Notes: generated by a model from the letters alone, not told the origin. A DNA stretch of 64,000 bases from Fen-1254 sp963778945 (GCA_963778945.1 CAVZWL010000018.1:33717-97716); one strand, 5' to 3'. Shown: positions 38,461 to 47,738, numbered from the stretch's first letter. Numbers and translations: made by a program.

Positions 38461-38991
38461 ATGTCAAACGATTCAACAACCAGAGGCATCATTCCCGGAA
38501 TAACCGGATATATCTCAGCGCCGTGCACATACACGGTCAATTACCTCAATGGAAGCCAAACGTATACGGAAAAATTTGCAGTTATTAACATTGGCTCCCA
38601 ATATACAGGCGCCGCTTCAAAAGAAATTGATGTTATCATTGCAGAAGCATCTGCCGCACTTGCTTCTGCTGCCGGAAGCGTAACCGGCGGTTTAGGACTG
38701 GCGCTCGGCCCATTGGCTGATATTGCCCTGCATTGGATAAAAGACCAGATATTTAATCCCGATGGATCTGTTACCTTAACATTGGCATATCATAATATCG
38801 GAACAAAGAGTTTCGGAATTGATCCGACTTTCTGGCCGGGCGGTTTGGATCCTAATTATTGGTGCGGGATAGTGAATTCTGTTTCTTCTGCATTGAGTGT
38901 GTTAGGTACACGATATGTCGATATTGAAAATTCGGACTTTAATTCGGTTCAAACAACAAAAGGAAATTATCGCGCAGTCTCGAAAGAATAG
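38461..38991 (+). CDS. Unknown 176-residue protein with Gly/Ala-rich hydrophobic segment
   Basis: The start is ATG 38461 behind a near-perfect Shine-Dalgarno (AAGGAGGTC); the frame is open upstream but without support. There is no classical signal peptide. Residues about 5-55 are beta-like and polar. Residues about 57-95 form an amphipathic-to-hydrophobic stretch (AEASAALASAAGSVTGGLGLALGP) that could insert in membranes. The C-terminal half is beta-like with aromatic clusters (FWPGGLDPNYWCG). It has its own regulated promoter and a strong terminator, and is bracketed by two composite repeats, so it looks like an independent, possibly mobile, single-gene module. A secreted toxin, bacteriocin or carrier protein is possible; nothing proves it. 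Confidence 0.7.
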   Translation: MSNDSTTRGIIPGITGYISAPCTYTVNYLNGSQTYTEKFAVINIGSQYTGAASKEIDVIIAEASAALASAAGSVTGGLGLALGPLADIALHWIKDQIFNPDGSVTLTLAYHNIGTKSFGIDPTFWPGGLDPNYWCGIVNSVSSALSVLGTRYVDIENSDFNSVQTTKGNYRAVSKE

Positions 38992-39101
38992 GGTTCCTTC
39001 AACTGCCGGTGCAATGTGCAGTTCAGCCGGAACGTATCTTTAACTCTTACGCCGGTTAAGTATTTTTTAAGCTTCCGTTCCTCAGTGCATTCATTCATCG
39101 G

Positions 39102-39132
39102 AAAACTGCCGGGCTCAACACCCGGCAGTTTT
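39102..39132. terminator. Strong bidirectional terminator
   Basis: A perfect 12-bp stem AAAACTGCCGGG/CCCGGCAGTTTT around CTCAACA. It ends the transcript of the 38461 gene; the A-run on the 5' side could also serve the other strand. Confidence 0.85.
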
Positions 39133-39349
39133 ATGAAAAAAATAATCCACAAGACACTATTACTATCCGATGGTTTTGATTAAAATGGACAACCCCATTG
39201 TTATATTGCCTTGTTCACGGTTCTTAGATGTCGATTGTTCGCTCCGTTTGCCTTTATTGTAATATCCGCTCTGATGAATAGACATTCTCAAAACTCCGGG
39301 ATTCGACTTCATTCGTTTCTTTATTTTATGAATTCTTCCGTTCACACGT

Positions 39350-39457
39350 CACCATTAACCATTTACTATTCACTATTTACAAATTTCTGGTCTACCTCTC
39401 GTTTGAATTACGCTGTTGCGTAATACATTATCAGGCCTCCGGCTACTATTTACCATT
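39350..39457. repeat. Composite repeat, copy 2
   Basis: Heptamers CACCATT, AACCATT, TACTATT, CACTATT (39350-39377), a TTTGA lead, the hairpin ATTACGC-TGTT-GCGTAAT (39407-39424), CATTATCAGGCCTCCGGCT, then TACTATT and TACCATT (39444-39457). Same orientation as copy 1. The two copies flank the 38461 gene as direct repeats about 1.3 kb apart. The rest of the gap to sdhC (39458-39709) shows no gene. Confidence 0.65.
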
Positions 39458-39709
39458 TATTGCTTTTCCCCTAAAACTTCGCTACCATTTTGACAGTTTA
39501 TAATTGTGGATAGGACATCAAACAGATCCTGAATCTAATGTTTTTCAATGAGCCGAAATCGGAATAATGCAGGGTCATTGCATTTTTTAAGAAACTTGAA
39601 ATCTAAGTACAGCATGAGCGTGAACACTGCTTAACTTCTCACTTAAAAAGCCGGAATGTAAATCGGCAGTTATTCCCATTCAATATCAACCAACAATGTA
39701 CGGCATCCT

Positions 39710-40382
39710 ATGAACAGCATGTTCGAGTTTTACTATTCTTCTATCGGCAAGAAGATCGTCATGAGCCTGACGGGACTCTTTCTCATTGTTTTTCTCGTGG
39801 AACATCTTGTCGGCAATTTGCTGCTCTTTGCAAACGACGGCGGCGTTAAGTACCGAAGCATACGGAGCGTTTCTTGTCGGGAATCCTGTGATTCGATTTA
39901 TTGAAATCTTCCTTTTTGCTTTCATTGTTTTCCATGCGATTCTGGGCAGCTGGCTCTGGTTTGTCAACCGGTATAAACGCGATGTCGGCTATAAGAAATA
40001 TAGATTGCGGGACAATGTTCCGCTTGTTTCCCGAACATGGACAATTATCACCACAGGGAGTTTAATCGCCCTTTTTCTTTTTATTCATCTCAGATCGTTT
40101 TTTTGGCCCGTACGGATGGAAGGGGGGCATGTGTCGGAATACATGCTGGTGTGCCGTGCTTTTTCCGATCCCATCTATGACGGATTTTATCTGACCGCAT
40201 TTTTTCTGCTCGGAATGCACTTAAAACATGGATTCCAATCTGCCTTTCAAACGCTCGGATTGAGAAATAAGAAGTATACGCCGATTATCGATGCCGCTGC
40301 CTTTATTGTGTGGTTCCTCATTCCGATCGGGTATGCATCCATTCCCGTGTATTTTTATTTCACGCAAATAGGAGGGCGGTGA
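39710..40382 (+). pseudogene. sdhC: Succinate dehydrogenase/fumarate reductase cytochrome b subunit, frame broken once
   Basis: Membrane anchor and quinone-binding subunit of complex II. The first 45 or so residues (SIGKKIVMSLTGLFLIVFLVEHLVGNLL) and the rest (ALSTEAYGAFLVGNPVIRFIEI to the end) lie in frames offset by one. One base too many within GACGGCGGCG (39836-39846) explains it; dropping it gives NDGALSTEAYG and a normal protein of about 224 residues with five membrane helices and haem-ligand histidines (VEHLVGN, HAILGSW, HLRSFFW, HLKHGFQ). sdhA and sdhB are intact downstream, so a sequence error is more likely than loss of the anchor. Confidence 0.8.
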
Positions 40383-40383
40383 T

Positions 40384-42297
40384 ATGATGCTCGATTCTAA
40401 AATTCCAGAAGGACCGATAGAAAAAAAATGGACAAATCATCGTTTCCGTATGAAGCTTGTCAATCCGTCGAACCGGCGGAAGTACAGCATTATTGTCGTC
40501 GGTACCGGTCTTGCAGGCGCCTCTGCGGCCGCTTCTCTCGCTGAGCTTGGATTTAAAGTATTAGCGTTTTCATATCATGAAAGCCCGCGACGCGCACACA
40601 GTATAGCGGCACAGGGAGGTATCAACGCTCCGAAAAATTATGCGAACGACGGCGACAGTATTTATCGATTATTCTACGATACGCTCAAAGGGGGAGATTA
40701 CCGGGCACGCGAAGCGAATGTCTACCGGCTTGCAGAAGTCAGCGGCAGTATTATCGATCAATGTGTGGCCCAGGGTGTTCCGTTCGCGCGCGACTATGCA
40801 GGATACCTCGATACGCGCTCGTTCGGAGGAGCGCAGGTTTCACGGACATTTTACGCGCGCGGTCAGACAGGTCAGCAATTATTGCTGGGCGCCTACTCTG
40901 CGCTGAGCAGGCAAATCGGCGCCGGTCAGATAATATTTTACGACCGCCGGGAAATGCTCGATCTTGTTGTGGTGGATGAGCAAGCCCGCGGTATCGTATG
41001 CCGGAATCTTAAAAACGGCGAAATCGAATCCTACGCGGCGGATGCTGTTGTTCTTGCGACCGGCGGATACGGCAATACCTTCTTTCTATCCACAATGGCA
41101 AAAGCGAGCAATGCAACGGCGATTTGGCGGGCGTACAAAAAAGGAGCGGCGTTTGCCAATCCGTGTTATACTCAAATTCACCCGACCTGCATTCCTGTCG
41201 GAGGAGAGTACCAGTCCAAATTGACACTCATGAGCGAAAGTCTGCGCAATGACGGGCGCATTTGGGTTCCCAGGAAACCGGGAGATTCGCGGCGGCCGAA
41301 TGAAGTTCCGGACGAAGAGAGGGATTATTATCTCGAACGCATGTATCCTTCGTTCGGAAACCTCGTTCCGCGCGATGTCGCCTCACGGCGTGCAAAGGAA
41401 ATGTGCGACAATGGATTCGGCGTCGGGCCGACAAAAACTGCAGTGTATCTCGATTTTTCAGATGCCATCGAACGCAACGGGAAAAAATGGATTGAGGAAA
41501 AATACGGAAACCTGTTCGATATGTATCACGAAATTACGGCTGAGGATCCGTATCAGGTGCCGATGCGCATTTTTCCCGCCGTGCATTATACGATGGGCGG
41601 GCTCTGGGTCGATTATAATCTGATGAGCACGATCCCGGGCTTGTTCGTTATCGGCGAGGCGAATTTTTCCGACCATGGAGCGAATCGTCTCGGTGCGAGC
41701 GCCCTGATGCAGGGACTTGCTGACGGCTACTTTGTTCTGCCGTATACGCTGCCGAATTATTTGGCATCTCATTCCTTTAAGAAAACAACGACCGATCAGG
41801 CAGAATTCAAGAAGGTCAACGATGCTGTCAATGGCCGCAAGGAAAAGCTTCTTTCAATAGGCGGAAAAACGACGGTAACGGAAATACATAAAGAACTCGG
41901 GAAAGTGATGTGGGAATATGCCGGCATGGGACGCAATGCAAAGGGATTGAAGCACGCGCTTAAGCGTATTCCTGAAATACGGAAAAAATTCTGGGACGAT
42001 GCCAATGTCTTCGGAGAATCGGGCAGCGTGAATCTTGAACTGGAAAAAGCGGGACGCGTGGCGGACTTTCTGGAGCTCGCGGAACTGCTTGCGGCAGATG
42101 CACTTCATAGAGAAGAATCGTGCGGCGGGCATTTCCGGGAAGAGCACCAAACCCCTGAAGGAGAGGCGAAGCGCAACGATAAAGAATTCGCATACGTAGC
42201 AGCATGGGAATATAAGGGAGAGGGCAAGAAACCGGCATTGCACAAAGAGCATCTGGCATTCGAATATGTTAAGCCCTCCGAACGGAGCTATAAATAG
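40384..42297 (+). CDS. sdhA: Succinate dehydrogenase/fumarate reductase flavoprotein subunit
   Basis: Catalytic FAD subunit of complex II (637 residues). The FAD-binding Rossmann motif is VVGTGLAGASAAASLAELGF. The covalent-FAD histidine region is RRAHSIAAQGGINA. Substrate-site segments include TQIHPTCIP, YTMGGLWVDY and GEANFSDHGANRLGASAL. This length and these signatures fit the type B enzymes of Bacteroidota and Campylobacterota (one cytochrome b). It starts 1-2 nt after sdhC with GGAGGGCGG upstream. Confidence 0.95.
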   Translation: MMLDSKIPEGPIEKKWTNHRFRMKLVNPSNRRKYSIIVVGTGLAGASAAASLAELGFKVLAFSYHESPRRAHSIAAQGGINAPKNYANDGDSIYRLFYDTLKGGDYRAREANVYRLAEVSGSIIDQCVAQGVPFARDYAGYLDTRSFGGAQVSRTFYARGQTGQQLLLGAYSALSRQIGAGQIIFYDRREMLDLVVVDEQARGIVCRNLKNGEIESYAADAVVLATGGYGNTFFLSTMAKASNATAIWRAYKKGAAFANPCYTQIHPTCIPVGGEYQSKLTLMSESLRNDGRIWVPRKPGDSRRPNEVPDEERDYYLERMYPSFGNLVPRDVASRRAKEMCDNGFGVGPTKTAVYLDFSDAIERNGKKWIEEKYGNLFDMYHEITAEDPYQVPMRIFPAVHYTMGGLWVDYNLMSTIPGLFVIGEANFSDHGANRLGASALMQGLADGYFVLPYTLPNYLASHSFKKTTTDQAEFKKVNDAVNGRKEKLLSIGGKTTVTEIHKELGKVMWEYAGMGRNAKGLKHALKRIPEIRKKFWDDANVFGESGSVNLELEKAGRVADFLELAELLAADALHREESCGGHFREEHQTPEGEAKRNDKEFAYVAAWEYKGEGKKPALHKEHLAFEYVKPSERSYK

Positions 42298-42322
42298 CGC
42301 AGCTATCAATGAGGAGCGAAGA

Positions 42323-43066
42323 ATGAATTTTAATTTAAATATTTGGCGGCAGCGTTCCGCAGAATCGGAAGGACATTTTGAAATATACGAGGTCCGGAAT
42401 ATTCCGGGTGAAGCATCGTTTTTGGAGATGCTGGATATTCTGAACGATACGCTGGTCTCGGATGGAAAAGAACCGGTCGCTTTCGACCACGACTGCAGAG
42501 AAGGCATTTGCGGAAGCTGCGGAATGATGATTAATGGAAGAGCACACGGGCCGGGACGCAAACAGGCGACATGCGATGCACGGATGCGTATGTTCGAGAA
42601 TGGCCAAATAATTACAATTGAACCGTGGCGGGCAAAACCGTTTCCGGTTATTAAAGATTTAATGGTTGACCGCAGAGCATTCGATAGGATTATACAGGCA
42701 GGAGGATTTATTTCCGCTCGGACGAATGCAATTCCAGAAGCGAATTCAATTCCGGTCGCCAAATCGGATGCTGAAGAAGCCATGGATGCGGCCGCATGCA
42801 TCGGGTGCGGAGCATGCGTTGCGGCATGTCCAAATTCTTCGGCTATGCTCTTTGTTGCAGCAAAGGTTTCTCATCTCGCACTCTTGCCGCAGGGACAGAT
42901 AGAACGGGGAGAGCGTGTTCAGCGAATGGTTGCACAAATGGATAAGGAGGGATTCGGCAATTGTTCGAATAATTATGCATGCGAAGCGGAATGTCCAAAG
43001 GAAATATCGGTGACACATATTGCACGAATGAACAGGGAATTTTTAAGAGCGAAAATCTCTAGATAG
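42323..43066 (+). CDS. sdhB: Succinate dehydrogenase/fumarate reductase iron-sulfur subunit
   Basis: A 247-residue electron-transfer subunit. ATG 42323 follows GAGGAGCGAAGA; a longer frame from 42266 overlaps sdhA without support. The [2Fe-2S] ligands are in CREGICGSCGMMINGRAHGP with a distal Cys at QATCDARM. The [4Fe-4S]/[3Fe-4S] ligands are in CIGCGACVAACPNSS and NNYACEAECPKEISV. Completes the sdhCAB operon. Confidence 0.95.
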   Translation: MNFNLNIWRQRSAESEGHFEIYEVRNIPGEASFLEMLDILNDTLVSDGKEPVAFDHDCREGICGSCGMMINGRAHGPGRKQATCDARMRMFENGQIITIEPWRAKPFPVIKDLMVDRRAFDRIIQAGGFISARTNAIPEANSIPVAKSDAEEAMDAAACIGCGACVAACPNSSAMLFVAAKVSHLALLPQGQIERGERVQRMVAQMDKEGFGNCSNNYACEAECPKEISVTHIARMNREFLRAKISR

Positions 43067-43128
43067 AATACAGGAGACAGAAGACAGAAGGCTGAATGAA
43101 TGACAAAGAACTAAGAACTAAGAACTCC
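43066..43128. repeat. 7-nt-periodic degenerate repeat after sdhB
   Basis: Nine successive heptamers: GAATACA, GGAGACA, GAAGACA, GAAGGCT, GAATGAA, TGACAAA, GAACTAA, GAACTAA, GAACTCC. The array starts on the last base of the sdhB stop codon. GAACTAA is shared with the array at 30344-30371. Confidence 0.6.
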
Positions 43129-43149
43129 GCACATTCTAAGCAGGGACTC

Positions 43150-43178
43150 TTGAATTTCGGACTCCTATTCGGTAGATT
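43150..43178 (+). promoter_or_regulatory. Promoter of the PorV/PorQ-like gene
   Basis: TTGAAT (43150), 17-nt spacer, TAGATT (43173). The predicted start near 43185 almost coincides with the ATG at 43187, so the mRNA would be nearly leaderless. Confidence 0.5.
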
Positions 43179-43186
43179 GACCATGT

Positions 43187-44122
43187 ATGAGAGCTGCTAA
43201 AGTTATTCTTGCATTCATTTTTTTTGTCCCAGCCGTGTTCGGTCAACAAGGAGTCTTCGATTTCCTCCGCACCGATATCGGCGCACGTGCTTCGGCTATG
43301 AACGGCAGTTTTGTTTCGGTGACAGACGATCCGAATGTCCTTTTCTATAATCCTGCATCGCTTGCAACCATCAGCAGCACGCGCCTTTCTTTCGGTTACT
43401 TCAAGCATCTTCTCGATATCAGTTCCGGAAGCGCCGCCTGCGCAGGAAACGTCGCTGGAATCGGTTCCGTAGGATTCGGCGTCTTGTATTTCGATTACGG
43501 ATCGTTCACTGCGGCAGATGCAGTGGATAATGAAACGGGAAATTTCGGAGCCAGCGATCTGGCGCTTGTCGGGGGTTGGGGGAGCACCGTTGATGAACAT
43601 ACATCGATCGGATTAAGCCTTGAATATATCTATTCCCGAATTGCAGAATACCGTTCGACCGGCATCGCACTCGGCTGCGGCGTACTCTATCAAATTCCTT
43701 CCGTCCATATGACGCTCGGGGCGAGCATTCTTCATTTAGGAAAGCAATTGACCTCGTATGACGGCGTTACGGAGCCTCTTCCGCTCGATGTTACGATCGG
43801 CCTGTCAGAACGCCCTGAACATCTTCCCGTGCTGCTGAGTTTGAATTTTCACCGTCTGAATGATGACCAGGACAGCTTCCTCAAACGGCTTAACGCATAT
43901 ACCATCGGGGCGGAATTTACGGTCAGCCCTACACTCCTTCTCCGCGGCGGCTACAGCAATCAGCAAAAACAGGATTTGCAGACTTCTACGCAGACATCAG
44001 GATTCAACGGTTTTTCTTTCGGGGCAGGGCTGCTGATTAAAAGATATCAGATTGATTACTCTTATAATTCGTACGGGATCATCGGCGGGCTGCATCATTT
44101 TTCGGTCGGCATGACCTTATAG
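43187..44122 (+). CDS. PorV/PorQ-family outer-membrane protein
   Basis: A 311-residue exported protein (signal peptide to about residue 20, AVFGQQ). The N-terminal signature (FDFLRTDIGARASAMNGSFVSVTDDPNVLFYNPASLA) is that of PorV/PorQ proteins, and the remainder reads as a beta-barrel of FadL type. PorQ and PorV belong to the type IX secretion system, where PorV shuttles cargo; PorQ is the closer match by length. No other type IX genes are in the window, and none of the large secreted proteins here has a recognisable type IX C-terminal domain. Confidence 0.82.
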   Translation: MRAAKVILAFIFFVPAVFGQQGVFDFLRTDIGARASAMNGSFVSVTDDPNVLFYNPASLATISSTRLSFGYFKHLLDISSGSAACAGNVAGIGSVGFGVLYFDYGSFTAADAVDNETGNFGASDLALVGGWGSTVDEHTSIGLSLEYIYSRIAEYRSTGIALGCGVLYQIPSVHMTLGASILHLGKQLTSYDGVTEPLPLDVTIGLSERPEHLPVLLSLNFHRLNDDQDSFLKRLNAYTIGAEFTVSPTLLLRGGYSNQQKQDLQTSTQTSGFNGFSFGAGLLIKRYQIDYSYNSYGIIGGLHHFSVGMTL

Positions 44123-44161
44123 CTTTCAATGATTTATTCAAGTCCGCCGTACTGCGAAGAT

Positions 44162-44908
44162 TCAACGCAGGAGCATATCGAGCAATTTTTCACTCAAGTA
44201 GAATAAAAGCATACCGCCGAAAACGAGCAGCGGGGGATAGCGGCTTTTTGATGTATTGACTTCCGGTATCAAATCGCTCGCACCGACATACACAACCGTT
44301 CCTGCAGAGAAAGCAAAAGCGATTCCCGCCATGCGCGCATCGACATGTTCCAGGAGAAAAACAGAACTTGCACCGAGCAGCGTTGCAATGCCTATGGCGC
44401 ACGCCGAAGCGAGAACCATCTTTCGCGAATATCCGGCTGTCATCATAATCGACCCTACGGTCAGGCCTTCCGGAAATTTGTGAAGCAGAATGGCAAAGAA
44501 AATCAGAATTCCAAGAAAGAAATTATACTGAAGTCCTATAGAAATGGAAAGGCCGTCAAAAAACGAATGGATGAATAATCCGGAAAACGCAGAAAGGCCG
44601 GATGCACGGGATATCATGGCGTCGTGATGAGTTTCTTCTCCAAAATGAAGATGCCCGACAATGGTATGTTCGAAGAAATGAATGGTTGCAAAACCCAGGA
44701 GAACGTACAGCGATGCCGTTTCGCCGAGCGCCTGGATGCTTGCGGGAATGAGTTTAAGAAAAACCAGAGCGAGGATAAATCCCGCGCCGAGCGAAAGCAG
44801 GGTCTCCTGCGAACGCGTAGGCCATTTTTTTTTCGACGCTACGAGAGCGCCCCCAAGAACGACGGCGATCGAGGCGATGAGCCCCAGAAGGATGATGTAT
44901 ATTTTCAT
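44162..44908 (-). CDS. ZIP-family metal transporter
   Basis: A 248-residue membrane protein with about eight helices. Metal-site motifs are HSFFDGLSI in helix IV and HKFPEG in helix V; a His-rich loop (GHLHFGEETHHD) lies before them. Imports Zn2+ or similar divalent ions, or, as a GufA/ZupT relative, several metals. Its start overlaps the stop of the TPR gene upstream by 4 bp. Confidence 0.9.
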   Translation of the reverse strand: MKIYIILLGLIASIAVVLGGALVASKKKWPTRSQETLLSLGAGFILALVFLKLIPASIQALGETASLYVLLGFATIHFFEHTIVGHLHFGEETHHDAMISRASGLSAFSGLFIHSFFDGLSISIGLQYNFFLGILIFFAILLHKFPEGLTVGSIMMTAGYSRKMVLASACAIGIATLLGASSVFLLEHVDARMAGIAFAFSAGTVVYVGASDLIPEVNTSKSRYPPLLVFGGMLLFYLSEKLLDMLLR

Positions 44909-46084
44909 TTGGATTGAAGAAACGGCTTTTCCATATATTTTTTTGCTTCTGTATGCGATCCCTCGTAATCTTTCATGTCGAGAACCTTTTTATACTGCTC
45001 AATGGCGTAATCCCGCTGTTCTCTTTCGTCGTAAATCATACCGATGAGGAGATTGGAAAGGGACATAAAACCGGAAGGACCGTCTTTGTCGAGCTTCCGG
45101 CTCAGCGCATCGCATCGAGAAAGATCCTGCAGTGCGTTGTCGAAATGACCCGCAAGAAATTCGTATTTACCGAGATAATAGTACGCTTCACGCGCATCGA
45201 ATGTATCGAACCCGAACTGTTTGTTTTCATAGCGCTTTAAAATATCGGCAAAAATATCGCGTGCTTCTCCGAGATGACCGATGCTTACAAGGCATCGGCC
45301 GTAATACCTGTAAAAAATCGAATTTCCCGGATATCGTTCATGAAGTTTGCGCGCCAGGTCCATGGCTTTGCTGTAATCTTTTTCGAACATGAAATAATTT
45401 TGCAGAAGAAAATAGGATGCTTCAATACGCGCGTATTTCGCATGTTCGGAGGCAAGCCGCAATTGTTCGAGCCCTTTTTTCCGGTCCCCGCTCGGGAAGA
45501 AAAGCATGATCGGTTTGACGATCGGGTAACGGTCGGGCACGATTTCTGCGTAATAATTGTAAATTCCTATACCAAGGAGGATGTCGTAATTGTTCGGATC
45601 GAGTTCGGTACGCTTTCCGGACGAGCGGAAGAGCTACCAGTCCGTCGTTCGCTGCTTTAAGCCAATGGCCGCGGTTGGCGTGCAGCCGTCCTTCAAATCC
45701 CACGGCGCCGCCTTTGAAAAACATGGCGGTGATGTCATTGGAATTTATTTTCAGCAGTTTGTCGCACATATCTTCAATAGTGTCCAGCTGAGCGTAAAAA
45801 TTATCGTCCATTGATTCGTTGTCGAAGTTGCAGGAAATACGTTCCCATTGAATCATCGCTCTGAAGAAATAGCCGACCGGGTGATCAGGCCTGAGTTGAA
45901 TGACCCGGGCAAAATGCGTTTCTGCTTTCTCGAATTCAAAATTATAGACCTCATCGATACCCTGCTGGACGAGCGCATCAATCTCCGGATCATTCGGCCA
46001 CTGGCATCGTGCTGTCTGTGAAAAGAAGAAAAGAAGCGTAAGAAGAGCGAGCATTTTTCCGGCGCTTCGAACAAGAAATTTCAT
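44905..46084 (-). pseudogene. Exported TPR protein, frame broken once
   Basis: Reconstructed product of about 392 residues. It has a signal peptide (MKFLVRSAGKMLALLTLLFFF to RCQ), then tetratricopeptide-type helices (TH..VIQLRPDHPVGYFFRAMI; RIEASYFLLQNYFMFEKDYSKAM). Both pieces are well preserved. One extra base at about 45607 (CGGTA on the plus strand) breaks the frame; removing it gives KAYELDPNNYDILLGIGIYNYY. It is coupled to the ZIP gene. Function unknown; TPR proteins of this kind scaffold envelope complexes. Confidence 0.75.
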
Positions 46085-46123
46085 ATGTTTATACCGTCTG
46101 CGGAAATTCGAATTGTCAAAGGA

Positions 46124-47593
46124 TTAAATGAACTTAGCAGCAAAATAATCTTTTAATTTTGAAACAGGAATTCGTTCCTGAATCATGGTGTCGCGGTCAC
46201 GTACAGTGACCGATTGATCCTGCAAGGTCTGGGAGTCAATTGTGACGCAAGACGGTGTGCCGACCTCATCCTGGCGCCGGTACCGCCGCCCGACAGCGCC
46301 GCTGTCGTCGTAGAAGACGCGGAAATGGGGACGCAGATCGTCCTCCACCTTACGTGCAAATTCCTGCATGCCGTCACGGTTGACAAGCGGAAATATTGCG
46401 ATTTTTATCGGCGACAGCCGCGGGTCCAATTTCATGACGATGCGGGTCTCGGCCGTGCCTTCTGCAGTCGGAGCTTCTTCTTCGTGATACGAATCGACGA
46501 GGAACGCCATGAACGATCTGCTTGCCCCGGCCGATGTTTCGATCACAAACGGTGTGAATTTTTCTTTCGATTCTTCGTCAAAATATTTCATCGTCTTGCC
46601 GGAGAACTGTTCGTGGCGGGACAGGTCGAAGTTTGTCCGGTTATGCACTCCTTCGATTTCCCCCCATCCGAAAGGAAAAAGGTATTCTATGTCGTATGCA
46701 TCTTTGGCGTAGTGTGCGAGCTTATCCTTCGGATGCTGATGCCATTGGAGTTTTTCTTTTTTCATTCCAAGGCCGATGAACCATTTCATGCGTTCCGAGC
46801 GCCAGTAATCGAAATGTGCGTCGTCGCTCCCGGGCTTGCAGAAAAACTGCATTTCCATCTGCTCGAATTCGCGGGTCCGGAAGAGAAAGTTTTTCGTGTT
46901 GATTTCATTACGGAACGCTTTGCCGATCTGTGCGATGCCGAACGGAAGCTTTTGGCGCGATGCGGTCTGGACATTCAGGAAGTTGACAAAAATTCCCTGA
47001 GCTGTTTCGGGGCGAAGATACACGACCGCAGACGAATCTTCAACCGGCCCGACAAATGTTTTAAACATAAGGTTGAATTTCCGCGCATCGGTGAATGTGC
47101 CTTTATTGCCGCAGGCGGGACAGGAAAGCAGGAGCACGATCTTTGCCGCGTCCTGATCCGTTGCCGTCAGCTTTGCAAATTCTTCGGCAATGAACTCATC
47201 TTTTTGCTGCCCGCCGAATTTTTGGACATCGATTTCCCGTAAAACCTCTTTCTTCTTTTTTAATGAGAGATCATCGAACAGAACATCGAGGCGGTACCGC
47301 GCTTTGCATTGTTTGCAATCGATCATCGGATCCGTAAAGTTCTCCACGTGTCCCGATGCTTCCCACACGCGCGGGTGCATGAGGATGGAAGCATCGAGAC
47401 CCTCGACGTTCTCGCGGTAGGTCATGCTCTTCCACCATTCGCGTTTGACGTTGTTCAGCATTTCCACGCCGAGCGGGCCGTAATCCCAGCAGCCGTTCAA
47501 CCCGCCGTATATTTCGCTCGATTGAAAAACAAATCCGCGCCGCTTTGCAAGCGACACGATTTTCTCCATAAGTTTTGTCTGATCAGTGCTCAT
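46124..47593 (-). CDS. glyS: Glycine--tRNA ligase (single-chain, alpha2 type)
   Basis: Class II synthetase charging tRNA-Gly, 489 residues. N-terminal motif 1 region FQSSEIYGGLNGCWDYGPLGVE, zinc-type cysteines (CKQCKARY, CPACGNKG), motif 2 (FRNEINTKNFLFRTREFEQMEMQ), motif 3 and a C-terminal anticodon-binding domain (KIAIFPLVNRDGMQEFARKV). Full length. The 145-bp gap before it is occupied by heptamer repeats. Confidence 0.96.
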   Translation of the reverse strand: MSTDQTKLMEKIVSLAKRRGFVFQSSEIYGGLNGCWDYGPLGVEMLNNVKREWWKSMTYRENVEGLDASILMHPRVWEASGHVENFTDPMIDCKQCKARYRLDVLFDDLSLKKKKEVLREIDVQKFGGQQKDEFIAEEFAKLTATDQDAAKIVLLLSCPACGNKGTFTDARKFNLMFKTFVGPVEDSSAVVYLRPETAQGIFVNFLNVQTASRQKLPFGIAQIGKAFRNEINTKNFLFRTREFEQMEMQFFCKPGSDDAHFDYWRSERMKWFIGLGMKKEKLQWHQHPKDKLAHYAKDAYDIEYLFPFGWGEIEGVHNRTNFDLSRHEQFSGKTMKYFDEESKEKFTPFVIETSAGASRSFMAFLVDSYHEEEAPTAEGTAETRIVMKLDPRLSPIKIAIFPLVNRDGMQEFARKVEDDLRPHFRVFYDDSGAVGRRYRRQDEVGTPSCVTIDSQTLQDQSVTVRDRDTMIQERIPVSKLKDYFAAKFI

Positions 47594-47670
47594 AATGGTA
47601 AATGGTCAATGGTTAATGGAAAATGGTGAATGGCAAATAGTAAATAGTTAATGGTTAATCGTTAATGGTA
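47594..47670. repeat. Eleven degenerate AATGGTN heptamers
   Basis: Contiguous 7-nt words: AATGGTA, AATGGTC, AATGGTT, AATGGAA, AATGGTG, AATGGCA, AATAGTA, AATAGTT, AATGGTT, AATCGTT, AATGGTA. The array begins one base after the glyS start codon. The reverse complement of the same family occurs at 39350-39377. Confidence 0.75.
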
Positions 47671-47680
47671 AATTTTTTAA

Positions 47681-47736
47681 AATTGTCAATTGTCAATTGG
47701 CAATATTCTATATTCTACATTCTGAATTCTTAATTC
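47681..47736. repeat. Eight degenerate heptamers of a second family
   Basis: AATTGTC, AATTGTC, AATTGGC, AATATTC, TATATTC, TACATTC, TGAATTC, TTAATTC, ending 2 nt before the stop codon of the nucleotidyltransferase. It keeps a 7-nt period while the motif drifts along the array. Confidence 0.65.
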
Positions 47737-47738
47737 TT

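Noticed and set aside
41854..42801. 315-codon open frame on the minus strand
   Set aside because: Antisense to sdhA and sdhB.
46214..47242. 342-codon open frame on the plus strand
   Set aside because: Antisense to glyS, which has all class II motifs.
47594..47736. CRISPR-like or direct-repeat array
   Set aside because: The period is 7 nt with no spacers; degenerate heptamers only.
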